From Baffinella frigidus (Eukaryota > Cryptophyceae > Cryptomonadales > Baffinellaceae), in the NCBI GenBank assembly GCA_026770585.1, contig MU646854.1, positions 166,418 to 180,391 on the forward strand: a stretch of 13,974 nt of DNA, given 5' to 3'. The notes beneath the pieces are model-generated. The model saw nothing but the letters and a program-made list of their open reading frames with translations. It was not told the origin of the DNA and did not search any database. The position numbers and the translations under genes are program-made. Shown here one piece after another: positions 1 to 6,754 of this stretch. Position 1 is the first letter of the stretch; each line of letters opens with the position of its first letter.

Positions 1-81
1 CCTCCACCCTCCACCTCTCCATCCTCGCCCCTCCACCCTCCACCCTCCACCCTCCACCCTCACCCCAAAACCCTCCAGCAG

Positions 82-3000
82 GTTATGAGGGCCATCAGCG
101 ACGACGCAGACTGCGTGGGAGCCTTTGGCCTCGACCGCAAACAGTAAACCCCGTAACCCTAAACCCCAAACCCTAAACCCTAAGCCCTAAACCCTAAACC
201 CTAAACCTCAAACCCCAAACCCCAAACCCCAAACCCCAAACCCCAAACCCTGAACCCCAAACCCTAAACCCTGAACCCTGAACCCTAAACCCTGAACCCT
301 GAACCCTGAACCCTGAACCAGGTTGCACGGATGGAGTTGGGAGGACAACATGCCGGACACCGAGAGGCAAGCATCCCTTGATGGTTTTGGAGTTATGGTC
401 CTTGATTTTGGTGTTGGGGTTAAGAGATTTGGGTTTAGGGGGTAAGGGTCTGGGTTCAGGGTTTAGGGTTTAGGGGGTGAAGGGCTCGGGGTGTAGGGTT
501 CCGCGGCCGCACCCGTTGGTATTGACTCTTCCTGTTGGACAGGAGTCTGCTGGGAGACAACACCAGAGCAGATACACCCTAAACCCTAAACCCTAAACCC
601 TAAACCGACGACATGTCCGAGGTATGTTACCTACACCCTAAACCCTAAACACTAAACCCTAAACACTAAACCCTAAACCCTCACCCCCCACTAAGGCACA
701 AGTACGCCCCACTCCTGAACATGCTCACCCCCCCCGAGCGAAACCCCAACCCCTAAACCTCAAACCCCGAACCCCAAACCCTAAACCCCACACCCGCAAA
801 CACCTACCCCCAAACCCCGACTTCAAACCCCAAACCCTACACACGCAAACAGGCACAAGTACGACCTTCTCCTAGAGATGATCACCCCCCCCGAGCGAGC
901 TGAGCTCCTGGGCGGAGTCCTGACGCCGCGCCAAGTCCGCCGCATGGTGTGCAACCTAAACCCTAAACCCTGAACCCTAAAACTCAAAGACGAGCGCGTT
1001 GGCACGCCCTCCGAAGCGGTGTCCTGGCCATCACGTGCCCGTTTGGACATGTAGTGTTGTATATTCAAATTTTGCAATACAAAATGGTGTTTACTAATAA
1101 TTACGGTCCATCTAGAAGTTCGCAATCTCGCAAGTTCGAAGTTCGCGCTGGCCAAGTCCTACCAGATTGGCTCTACCGCATCGTGTGCAACCGAAACCCC
1201 AAACAACCGTATGGTGTGTAACCTGGACCCCTGCACCCTTAACCCTCAATCCTGAACCCTGAACCCTGAACCCGACACCTTTAACCGTCATCCCTAAACC
1301 CTGACCCCTGCACCCTGAACCGTCAACCCGAAACCCTGAACCCGAAACCCGAAACACTAAAACCGTAAAAGTGAAAACTGAAACCCAAAACCCCAAACCC
1401 CAAACCCTAAACACCAAACACCAAACCCCGAGCCCCAAACCCCAAACCCCACACCACAAACCCCAATCCCCACACCCCTAACCCCAAACCCCAAACCCTA
1501 AATCCTAAACCCTAACCCAGGTGTACATTGCCGAGGTGAAGGGCGACCACTGTTCCTCTCGGATCGGGATGCTTCCGACGTTTGTCAACAAAGTGCCGCG
1601 CGCCTCTGACGAGATGGAGGGGGAGGTGCGTGCCTTCAGGGTTCGGGATCACCCGTGTTTAGGGGTTAGGGGTTAGGGTTTTCCCCTGTAACCAAAGTGC
1701 CGCGCGCCTCCGAGGATATGGAGGGGGAGGTGTCTGGCTTCATTCAGGGTTGGGGAAGACCTTCTATATGGGTTCGGGGTTCGGGGTTCGCACTTCCGAC
1801 GTTTGGGGACAAAGTGCCGCGCGCCTCTGAGGAGATGCATGGAGAGGTCTCCATGCACCACGAGCCACGTGGCTTGACCTCATATCGGCTTGCACCTTGA
1901 ATTGAACGCATCTGTCCAATGAAGAGAAGCATGGAGCGGTGCGTGGATTTAGGGATGAGGATGACCGTGTGAATGGCTTCGGGGTTCGGGGTTCGCACGG
2001 GACCCCCTGACGTTTGTCAACAAAGTGCCGCTCGCCTCCGAGGAGTTGGGGGGGGGGGTGCGCGGCTTGACCTCATATTGGCGTGAACCTTTCACTGAAC
2101 GCATCTATCCAATGAGTGACTTTACAATGCACCTTGGGACAGTTGATGCCCTACTGGGACCACATCCCCACGGCCGTTCGCGGGGAAAAGGTGTACAAGA
2201 GCTTCGTGTACGGCTTCGCCCAGGTCATCCTAAGCCCTAAACTCTAAACCCTAACCGTAAACCCTAAGCCCTACACCCTAAACCCTAAACCCTCAAAACT
2301 AAACCCTAAACTCTACAACCTCAACCCTCGACCCTAAACACTAAACCCTAAAACCTGAAACCTAAAACCTAAAACCTAAAACCTAAACCTAAAACCAGGT
2401 CATCGAGGCCATCTGCGAGGTCCTAAAATCCCAACCCTCAACCCCGAACCCTAAACCCTAAACCCCGAACCCGAACCCACAAACCCTAAACCCCGAACCC
2501 TGATCCCAGACCCGATCCCCTAAACCCGACACCCTAATCCCTAAACTTCACACCCGAACCCCTAAACCCTGGTCCATAAACTCGAACCCCTAAACCTTGA
2601 TCCCTAAACCCGAACCTGTAAACCCTAAACCCTAATAAACCCTAATAACCCTGATCCCTAAACCCTGATCCCGAATCCCGAACCCCTGATTCCTAAATCC
2701 TCAACTCTAAACCCTAAAACCTAAACCCTGGACCCTAAAACCTAAACCCTCTTACCTGAACCCCCAAACCCTAAACCCTAAACCCTAAACCCTAAACCCT
2801 AAACCCTAAACCCTAAAACCGAAACCCTAAAACCCTAAACCCTAAAACCCTAAAATCCCAAACTCTAAATCATCCCAACCCCCAAACCCAACCCCTGAAC
2901 CAGGTTATCCAAAACAAACAGGAGCAACAATTGCTGCTTGACGAATTCGAGTACCACTTGCCGACGATCCAGGCAATCATGCCGAAACCCTAAACCCTAA

Positions 3001-5219
3001 GCCCTGAACCCTGAACCCTGAACCCTACACCCTGAACACCAAACCCTAAACCCTAAACCCTGAACGCCAAACCCTAAACCATAAACCCTAAACCCTAAAT
3101 CCTGAACAATAAATCCTGAACAACAAACCCTAAACCCTAAACCCTAAACCCTAAACCTTAAACCCTAAACCCTAAGCCCTAAATCCTAAACCCAAAACCC
3201 AAAACCCAAAACCCAAAACCCAAACCTTAACCCCCAACCCGTAAATCCTAAACCCTAAACCCTCATCCAGGCAATCAAGCACGAGCTGCGTCCGGGGACC
3301 GGGCGCTACGACGACCGATACACGCGATTCTTCTTTGAAAAGGGCGGAAAGGTATGGTGCTGCCTCATCACCCGAGCCCAGAAAAGTGACTATTTGAAAA
3401 TGTGGTTGTATGAGGGTGTGCTGAGAACCCCTCAACCCTCATCCCCAAACCCTAAAACCTAAAACCTAAACCCAAAACCCTAAACCCTAAACCCTAAACC
3501 CTAAACTCCAAACCCTAAACCCTCAATCCTAAACCCTAAACCCTAAACCCCAAACCCTAAACCCTCGACCCTAAACCCTAAATCCCCAAACCTAAACCCC
3601 AAACCCCAAACCCCAAACCCCAAACCCAAAACCCCAAACCCAAAACAACAAACAACAAACAACAAACAACAAACCCCAAACAGGTCGAGCACGCACTGGA
3701 CGGGTTTATCGACGAGGCGATCGGTTCGGAGGTCTCACACCCAATCCAATTTGATTTGATTCAACGCGTTTCCACACGAGGCTATCCATGCACTCAAAAT
3801 AAATGTCGATTGTAGGCGTTTTGTGGGGAGTTGGTCACGTGTCGCCCCGAAACGCGGGGCGACACGTGACAAAACATATAAGAATTACTACACACGTGAA
3901 AATCCGGGTTTTAAATTGGGGGATGGGATAGCCTGGTGTGGGAGCACGCTCTCGACGGGTTTATCGAAGGGGCAGTCGCTTCAGAGGTCTCGCCCCCAAT
4001 CTCATCTCGGAAGATACCAGAATCTGTCCACATTTATGCTATTTTAAGCCTTAGTTTTACGCCTAAAATAGCATATCCATCCTGATCTTAAGCTTTGGAA
4101 GCACTCGACGGGTTTATTGAGGAGGCGGTCGGTTCAGAGGTCTCGCCCCCAATCCAATTCGGTTTGATTCAATTTGGTTTGATTCGACGCGGTGTTGTGC
4201 AATGGTGCTTCCGTGGGGGGGGGGACATGGCGGTTGTGGTGTATCAATAAAGCTCTTTCTCATGGGTTAACCTCTACAATGCACTCCCTCACATACAATG
4301 AGCTCCCTTACGTTTTAACCCCTCAACCCTGAACCCTAAACCCGAACCTCAGACGTTGTTCGATACGATGGACGACACCAGGGAGAACAACGACAGAGAA
4401 ATGGCGGAGGCGTACAACTCACTCCCTATCATTAAAGCTCTTTCGCACGGTTTAACCACTAAACCCGAAACCCAAACCCCAGGCGTAGTTCGATATAATG
4501 GACGACAATGCGGAGGAGCACAATTCACTGCCGGCGTGTATTAATCAAACTCTTTCTCTCAGTTTAACAATGCCCTCCCTCACATGCAATGCAATCCCTT
4601 ACGTCTTAACCCCTAGACCTTAACCCCTAACCCCTAACCCCTAAACCCTGAACCCTAAACCCAAACCACAGGCGTTCTTTGACATGATGGGCGACAACGA
4701 GGACAGCGATGACGAAGACATGGAAGAGGACAATGAGGAGAACGACATGGCGAACAAGTACAATTCACTCCCCGAGAACCCGCTGGACGAACAGGTGGAA
4801 CCGAACCCCCAAACCCCAAACCCCAAACATGAAACCCCAAACACCAAACACCAAACACCAAACACCAAACACCAAACACCAAACACCAAACACCAAACTC
4901 TCAACTCCAAACCCCAAACTCCAAACACCAAACACCAAACACCAGACACCAAACACCAAACACCAAACAACAAACACCAAACTCCAAACTCTCAACTCCA
5001 AACTCCAAACCCCCAACCCTAAACCCCAAACCCCAAACCCCAAACCCCAAACTCCAAACATCACCCCTCCCCCATCACCCCCCCCCCCCCCCCCCAAATC
5101 CTAAACCCCAAACCGTAACCCTAACCCCCAAGCCCCAACCCACCCAGTGGGACTTTGTGCGGTACAAGCTGCTTGGCCCGCTGGGCAAGGTGCCCAAGGG
5201 TCCGTTCCACGATGACTAA
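82..5219 (+). CDS. Spliced gene of unknown function, 3' part; about 280 residues over 13 or more exons
   Basis: Exons inferred from open frame, AG acceptors and donors: 82-143, 322-366, 543-571 (continuing near 607-621), 853-946, 1521-1625, 2143-2223, 2399-2419, 2904-2972, 3271-3351, 3684-3731, 4672-4794, 5148-5219 (TAA 5217-5219). Phases agree at every junction except around 572-695, which I could not resolve. From 853 on, all junctions are phase 0. Recognisable stretches, in order: ISDDADCVGAFGLDRKQ, HGWSWEDNMPDTERSLLGDN, LLLEMITPPERAELLGGVLT, VYIAEVKGDHCSSRIGMLPT, LMPYWDHIPTAVRGEKVYKS, DEFEYHLPTIQ, GRYDDRYTRFFFEKGGK, VEHALDGFIDEAIGSE, a very acidic DNEDSDDEDMEEDNEEND segment, and a C-terminus ending KVPKGPFHDD. 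I recognise no family, signal peptide or membrane segment. The composition suggests a soluble, partly helical protein with an acidic linker near the C-terminus. The first exon begins after an acceptor, so the start lies upstream of the window. Existence of the gene is well supported; exact exon ends are less certain and function is unknown. Confidence 0.5.
144..321 (+). repeat. Intron made of degenerate telomere-like heptamers
   Basis: The intron starts GTAAAC at 144 and ends CAG at 321. Nearly all of it is CCCTAAA, CCCCAAA and CCCTGAA units in head-to-tail 7-bp register on the coding strand. It joins a 62-nt exon (phase 2) to the 322 exon so that CA plus G makes a glutamine codon, which supports real splicing. 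Units of one variant cluster: CCCCAAA around 205-250 and CCCTGAA around 270-320. This suggests local spreading of variants. Confidence 0.5.
367..542 (+). repeat. GC-AG intron with the telomere-like repeat in the opposite orientation
   Basis: The donor after GACACCGAGAG is GCAAGC, a good match to the known GC-AG donor class. The acceptor is GGACAG at 537-542. The reading frame continues across it (ag plus g makes Arg, then SLLGDN). Unlike neighbouring introns, the heptamers at about 410-505 are G-rich on this strand (TTTAGGG, GGGTTCA), so this block is inverted relative to the others. Confidence 0.5.
572..606 (+). repeat. Four perfect CCCTAAA units interrupting coding sequence
   Basis: After the open stretch SLLGDNTRA (543-571) come ATACA and four exact CCCTAAA units (577-604), then CCG and the short segment for DDMSE, which ends at a good GTATGT donor (622). 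No AG acceptor lies between 572 and 621. The block is therefore not an ordinary GT-AG intron. It contains in-frame TAA stops if retained. It may be an insertion into an exon, a non-canonical intron, or a sign that this exon is damaged. Confidence 0.5.
696..741 (+). pseudogene. Truncated copy of the 853-946 exon
   Basis: This reads HKYAPLLNMLTPPER, closely matching HKYDLLLEMITPPER from the intact exon at 853. It keeps an AG acceptor (694-695). After the arginine codon the similarity stops, and the sequence runs directly into CCCAACCCCTAAACC heptamers. It lacks the second half and the donor of the full exon, so it is read as a decayed exon duplicate rather than an alternative exon. Confidence 0.5.
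1120..1220 (+). pseudogene. Further remnants of the 853-946 exon 3' end
   Basis: Around 1150-1193 the words gccaagtcc...cgcatcgtgtgcaacc resemble the intact exon end and donor region (gccaagtccgccgcatggtgtgcaacc). A shorter remnant, cgtatggtgtgtaacc, lies at 1206-1221. Both are interrupted and enter telomere-like repeats at once. The similarity is short and the call tentative. Confidence 0.5.
1521..1625 (+). other. Exon VYIAEVKG...EMEGE, founder of a four-copy series
   Basis: This 35-codon, phase 0 exon has a CCCAG acceptor and a GTGCGT donor. Its frame joins the previous exon (...RQVRRM) to the next (LMPYWDH...). Its last 12-17 codons (FVNKVPRASDEMEGE) recur downstream three times, so this is the best-preserved member of the series. 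Confidence 0.5.
1694..2058 (+). pseudogene. Three decaying copies of the FVNKVPRASDEMEGE exon end
   Basis: Copies lie at about 1694-1729 (KVPRASEDMEGE), 1792-1846 (PTFGDKVPRASEEMHGE) and 2005-2058 (TFVNKVPLASEELGGG). Each keeps the GAGGTG-type donor context, and each is separated from the next by G-rich TTCGGGG-type repeat. They lie inside the intron between the 1521 and 2143 exons. Including them would give DEMEGE repeats, but upstream acceptors are poor. They read as duplicated exon ends carried with flanking intron sequence. Confidence 0.5.
2224..2398 (+). repeat. Telomere-like heptamer intron
   Basis: Donor GTCATC and acceptor ACCAG flank CCCTAAA units, then a run of CCTAAAA/CCTGAAA units near 2348-2395. 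It separates the 2143-2223 exon from a 21-nt microexon. Confidence 0.5.
2399..2419 (+). other. 21-nt microexon encoding VIEAICE
   Basis: Seven codons, phase 0 on both sides, follow an ACCAG acceptor and precede GTCCTA. It is short enough to be chance, but it keeps the frame and the helical character of the neighbours (FVYGFAQ before it, VIQNKQEQQ after it). Confidence 0.5.
2420..2903 (+). repeat. Long intron of mixed telomere-like variants
   Basis: About 480 bp of CCCTAAA, CCCCGAA, CCCGAAC, CCCTGATC and CCTAAAAC units. The purest block is six or seven perfect CCCTAAA repeats near 2767-2816. No coding sequence was seen. The acceptor is CCAG at 2900-2903. Confidence 0.5.
2973..3270 (+). repeat. 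Possible GC-AG intron of telomere-like repeats
   Basis: The exon ends ...LPTIQ at 2972 and is followed by GCAATCATG, a possible GC donor; no GT lies nearby. The next exon begins with GCAATCAAG after CATCCAG, so both sides carry CATCCAG/GATCCAG followed by GCAATCA. This short direct repeat across the intron leaves the exact junction ambiguous. The body is CCCTAAA/CCCTGAA repeats, with CCCAAAA units at about 3190-3220. Confidence 0.5.
3352..3683 (+). repeat. Intron of telomere-like repeats ending in AACAAAC units
   Basis: The donor is GTATGG. The first 75 bp are non-repetitive, then CCCTAAA units follow, then CCCCAAA units (about 3595-3640). A run of AACAAAC (about 3645-3673) still keeps 7-bp spacing. 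The acceptor is ACAG at 3680-3683. It shows progressive drift of the heptamer while the period is kept. Confidence 0.5.
3834..3870. repeat. Perfect 15-bp hairpin with TTGGTCACGT-type ends
   Basis: Arms 3834-3848 and 3856-3870 are exact reverse complements around a 7-nt loop. The outer bases (GTCACGT/ACGTGAC) match the core ends of the 42-bp palindrome at 13548-13589, suggesting one small foldback family. It lies inside an intron, between two exon copies. Confidence 0.5.
4035..4075. repeat. Short inverted repeat in an intron
   Basis: Arms tatgctattttaagcc and gcctaaaatagcata are nearly perfect reverse complements with a loop of about 10 nt. The AT-rich hairpin lies between the second and third copies of the VEHALDG exon. 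No function is visible. Confidence 0.5.
4231..4620 (+). repeat. Direct repeat units carrying intron sequence between exon copies
   Basis: Segment 4231-4330 (tgtggtgtatcaataaagctctttctc..., actccctcacatacaatg...cccttacgttttaaccc) recurs at 4533-4620 with the same order of words. A shorter version sits near 4428-4455 (cattaaagctctttcgcacggtttaacc). Together with the exon copies at 4353 and 4483, this shows tandem duplication of an intron-plus-exon unit. Confidence 0.5.
4353..4534 (+). pseudogene. Two copies of the acidic exon start, without donors
   Basis: Segment 4353-4427 reads TLFDTMDDTRENNDREMAEA then YNSLP after a CTCAG acceptor. Segment about 4483-4534 is a more decayed copy with a TAG in frame. 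Both resemble the intact exon at 4672-4794 (AFFDMMGDNED...MANKYNSLPENPLDEQ), but they stop matching at NSLP and lack its ENPLDEQ-donor end. The first could still act as a cryptic exon; the second looks dead. Confidence 0.5.
4795..5147 (+). repeat. Intron with CACCAAA minisatellite, poly-C tract and CCCCAAA repeats
   Basis: From about 4835 to 4985 the sequence is a 7-bp tandem array of ACACCAA, with ACTCCAA/CTCAACT variants. It then returns to CCCCAAA, followed by a C17-type tract near 5078-5094. The donor is GTGGAA and the acceptor CCCAG at 5143-5147. The array is open in several frames on both strands purely because a 7-bp repeat cycles through all frames. This explains the long VWCLVFG-like and TPNTKHQ-like open frames, which are not genes. 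Confidence 0.5.
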
Positions 5220-5229
5220 CCGTAGTCAA

Positions 5230-5351
5230 TACAAGGGTACCTGGCTCACAAGAAAGCGCCACCCCCTAGGACCCTACAGTAGGCCTATGCCTAGGGCCCG
5301 ACGGTGGTCCTAGGGGGGGGGGCGGTTTCTTATGAGCGAGTTACCGCTGTA
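5230..5351. mobile_element. Palindromic MITE family A, copy 1
   Basis: A foldback of about 120 bp with ends TACAAGGGTACC.../...TTACCGCTGTA, C-rich then G-rich arms, and a central cctacagtaggcctatgcctaggg. It lies 10 bp after the stop codon of the upstream gene. Its ends are more diverged than those of later copies. The TA at each outer edge suggests TA target duplication around a CAGGGGTACC terminal repeat (inference). Confidence 0.5.
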
Positions 5352-5360
5352 CGGGTACTT

Positions 5361-5417
5361 CCGGCGTTCCGTATCACGCTACCATATTGCATACGGTAGC
5401 ACCCTACGGAATGCCGG
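5361..5417. repeat. Imperfect 57-bp palindrome abutting an exon copy
   Basis: The segment from ccggcgttccgta to tacggaatgccgg is self-complementary with several mismatches around atattgcat. It ends exactly where similarity to the terminal exon of the upstream gene begins, so it may mark the insertion or duplication breakpoint. Confidence 0.5.
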
Positions 5418-5452
5418 GCAAGGTGCTCAGGGGCCCGTTCCACGAAGACTAA
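5416..5452 (+). pseudogene. Second copy of the terminal exon end including its stop codon
   Basis: Reads GKVLRGPFHED-stop, matching GKVPKGPFHDD-stop of the real last exon (5183-5219), with TAACG following in both. It lies about 230 bp downstream, after a MITE and a palindrome. It is too short and has no acceptor, so it is a decayed tandem duplicate. Confidence 0.5.
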
Positions 5453-5464
5453 CGAGGCGAGCTT

Positions 5465-5575
5465 AGGGGAGTTGACCCTACCGTATTCACTACGGTAGGC
5501 TGTAGGGCTCCTAGGCCTGGGTTGTTCGTAGGAGCCCTACAGCCATGCCGTGGTCAATACCCTAGGCTTGACTAC
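5465..5575. mobile_element. Palindromic element family B, copy 1
   Basis: An imperfect inverted repeat: ctacggtaggctgtagggctcctagg near 5490-5515 pairs with ggagccctacagcc...ccgtggtcaataccctag near 5540-5568. Its right half closely matches the family member at 12372-12522 (gccctac-gcc...caatacc-taggctt-actaccc). The outer arms are more worn than in that copy. Confidence 0.5.
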
Positions 5576-5881
5576 CCTCGATGGGTGAGGGCTATGCAGG
5601 GATAGGCCCGCCTCGGTCAAAGTTGGAGCCATTGGCTGGATAGTCCTCACACTAAGCAAAGGGGTGTGGGGTGTGGGGTGTGGGGTGTGGGGTGCGGGGT
5701 TTCAGGGGAGACCGATGTATTCGAAAGAATACATCGCCCACAACCAGCAGTTTTCAAAACACCGATCTGGGAGCAGCCGTTCACGTGAGCAATGCCGAGG
5801 CTGGCAGAGGCGTTTCTTTACAGTCACAAACTCTTGAGTGTTACAGACCGGAATCCAGCAGATCATCATCGCGCGAGCCAC
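5576..5881. other. Non-coding stretch with a GTGGGGT tandem repeat and a GAAA hairpin
   Basis: No convincing exon. It contains five GTGGGGT units at about 5663-5700 and a perfect 10-bp stem with GAAA loop at 5713-5736. The remainder shows no recognised similarity. Short open frames on both strands have no splice context or coding bias that I could see. Confidence 0.5.
5713..5736. repeat. 10-bp perfect hairpin with GAAA tetraloop
   Basis: cgatgtattc, GAAA, gaatacatcg. As RNA this would be a stable GNRA-capped stem. There is no flanking evidence of a ncRNA gene, and it could be a tiny foldback remnant. Confidence 0.5.
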
Positions 5882-6148
5882 TACAGGGGTACCTCGCTCA
5901 TAAGAAACCGCCCCCCTCCCTAGGACCACCACAGGGCCCTAGATAGGCCAATTGTACAGGGGTACCTCGCTCATAAGAAACCGCCCCCCTCCCTAGGACC
6001 ACCACAGGGCCCTAGATAAGCCAACTGTACAGGGGTACCTCGCTCAGAAGAAACCGCCCCCCTCCCTAGGACCACCTCAGGGCCCTAGGCATAGGCCTAC
6101 TGTAGGCTCCTGGGGGGGGCGCCTCCTTATGAACGAGGTACCCCTGTA
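5882..6148. mobile_element. MITE family A, two tandem half-copies followed by a full copy
   Basis: Half-elements of 72 and 74 bp start at 5882 and 5954, each with TACAGGGGTACCTCGCTCA and running only to about the element centre. The complete palindrome follows at 6028-6148, ending in gaacgaggtacccctgta. The two halves are almost identical to each other. This suggests recent tandem amplification by slippage or replication through the hairpin rather than separate insertions. Confidence 0.5.
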
Positions 6149-6267
6149 GGTCCTTGACGTTTGCGAAATCCCACCATAGGCGGACACTGGAACTTATTCT
6201 GCAAAATGGCCCTGCTTCGGCAAAAAAAACGACCGGAAACGCTGAGGGGCGTGGCGCTGACAGCCCT

Positions 6268-6392
6268 TACAGGGGTACCTCGCTCATAAGAAACCGCCCC
6301 CCCCTAGGACCCTACAGTAGGACCATGCCTAGGGCCCTATGGTGGTCCTCTAGAGGGGAGGGGCGGTTTCTTATGAGCAAGGTACCCCTGTA
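6268..6392. mobile_element. MITE family A, full copy
   Basis: 125 bp from TACAGGGGTACC to GGTACCCCTGTA, with a central ccctacagtaggaccatgcctagggccctatggtggtcc. The arms are about 40 bp and nearly perfect inverted repeats. Read through on the + strand it encodes YRGTSLIRN...FLMSKVPLY, the peptide such elements create when inserted in genes. Confidence 0.5.
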
Positions 6393-6635
6393 CAGCTCTC
6401 CTCTGCCGCGGAGGTGCCTGCAGAGCCAAGGGTGCGCGTTGAGAGGGAGACACGAATCCATGCCCGCTGTACTGTCGAGTCCTACCCCCCGAGGGGGGGT
6501 GACGCTGCACCTCCTCAGAGGACAGCAGAAAGGGCTACCTTGCTGCTGTCCTCCGACGCTGCATCTCTTCTACAAGGAAGAGAGTAGAACCGCACCCTGC
6601 AGGTCCTTCTCGGACACAGCCTCGGTTGGGGTGCA

Positions 6636-6754
6636 TACAGGGGTACCTCGCTCATAAGAACCCCCCCCCCCCAAGACCCTACAGTAGGCCTATGCCTAGG
6701 GCCCTATGGTGGTCCTATGGGGGGGCGGTTTCTTATGAGCGAGGTACCCCTGTA
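6636..6754. mobile_element. MITE family A, full copy
   Basis: 119 bp with TACAGGGGTACCTCGCTCA and its complement at the other end. Poly-C and poly-G arms pair. It interrupts the ccttgctgctgtcctc repeated module, which resumes right after its 3' end, consistent with insertion. Confidence 0.5.

Larger units (their letters stand above)
3732..4139 (+). pseudogene. Two extra copies of the VEHALDGFIDEAIGSE exon with adjacent intron
   Basis: The intact exon (3684-3731) is followed by copies at about 3941-3986 (EHALDGFIEGAVASE) and 4099-4139 (ALDGFIEEAVGSE). Each copy carries the same following intron start (GAGGTCTCNCNCCCAATC...), and the last also keeps TTTGATTCAA words found after the original. 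The duplications therefore took exon plus 5' intron together. The copies lack convincing acceptors; whether any is spliced in is unknown. Confidence 0.5.

Noticed and set aside
1-60. CRISPR-like or regulatory array of CCACCCT repeats
   Set aside because: It is a simple heptamer repeat (CCACCCT) without spacers, most likely intron sequence like that downstream.
823-1459. Minus-strand open frames with GLGFRVQG-like peptides
   Set aside because: Antisense translation of telomere-like heptamers; the + strand exons explain the unique parts.
150-3680. A true chromosome end (telomere)
   Set aside because: Blocks are short, degenerate, occur in both orientations and alternate with spliced coding exons, so this is internal repeat.
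4641-5104. Long open frames on both strands (VWCLVFG-like on -, TPNTKHQ-like on +)
   Set aside because: They are a 7-bp tandem repeat read in all frames; because 7 is not a multiple of 3, stops are absent in several frames by composition. The region is an intron between two in-phase exons.
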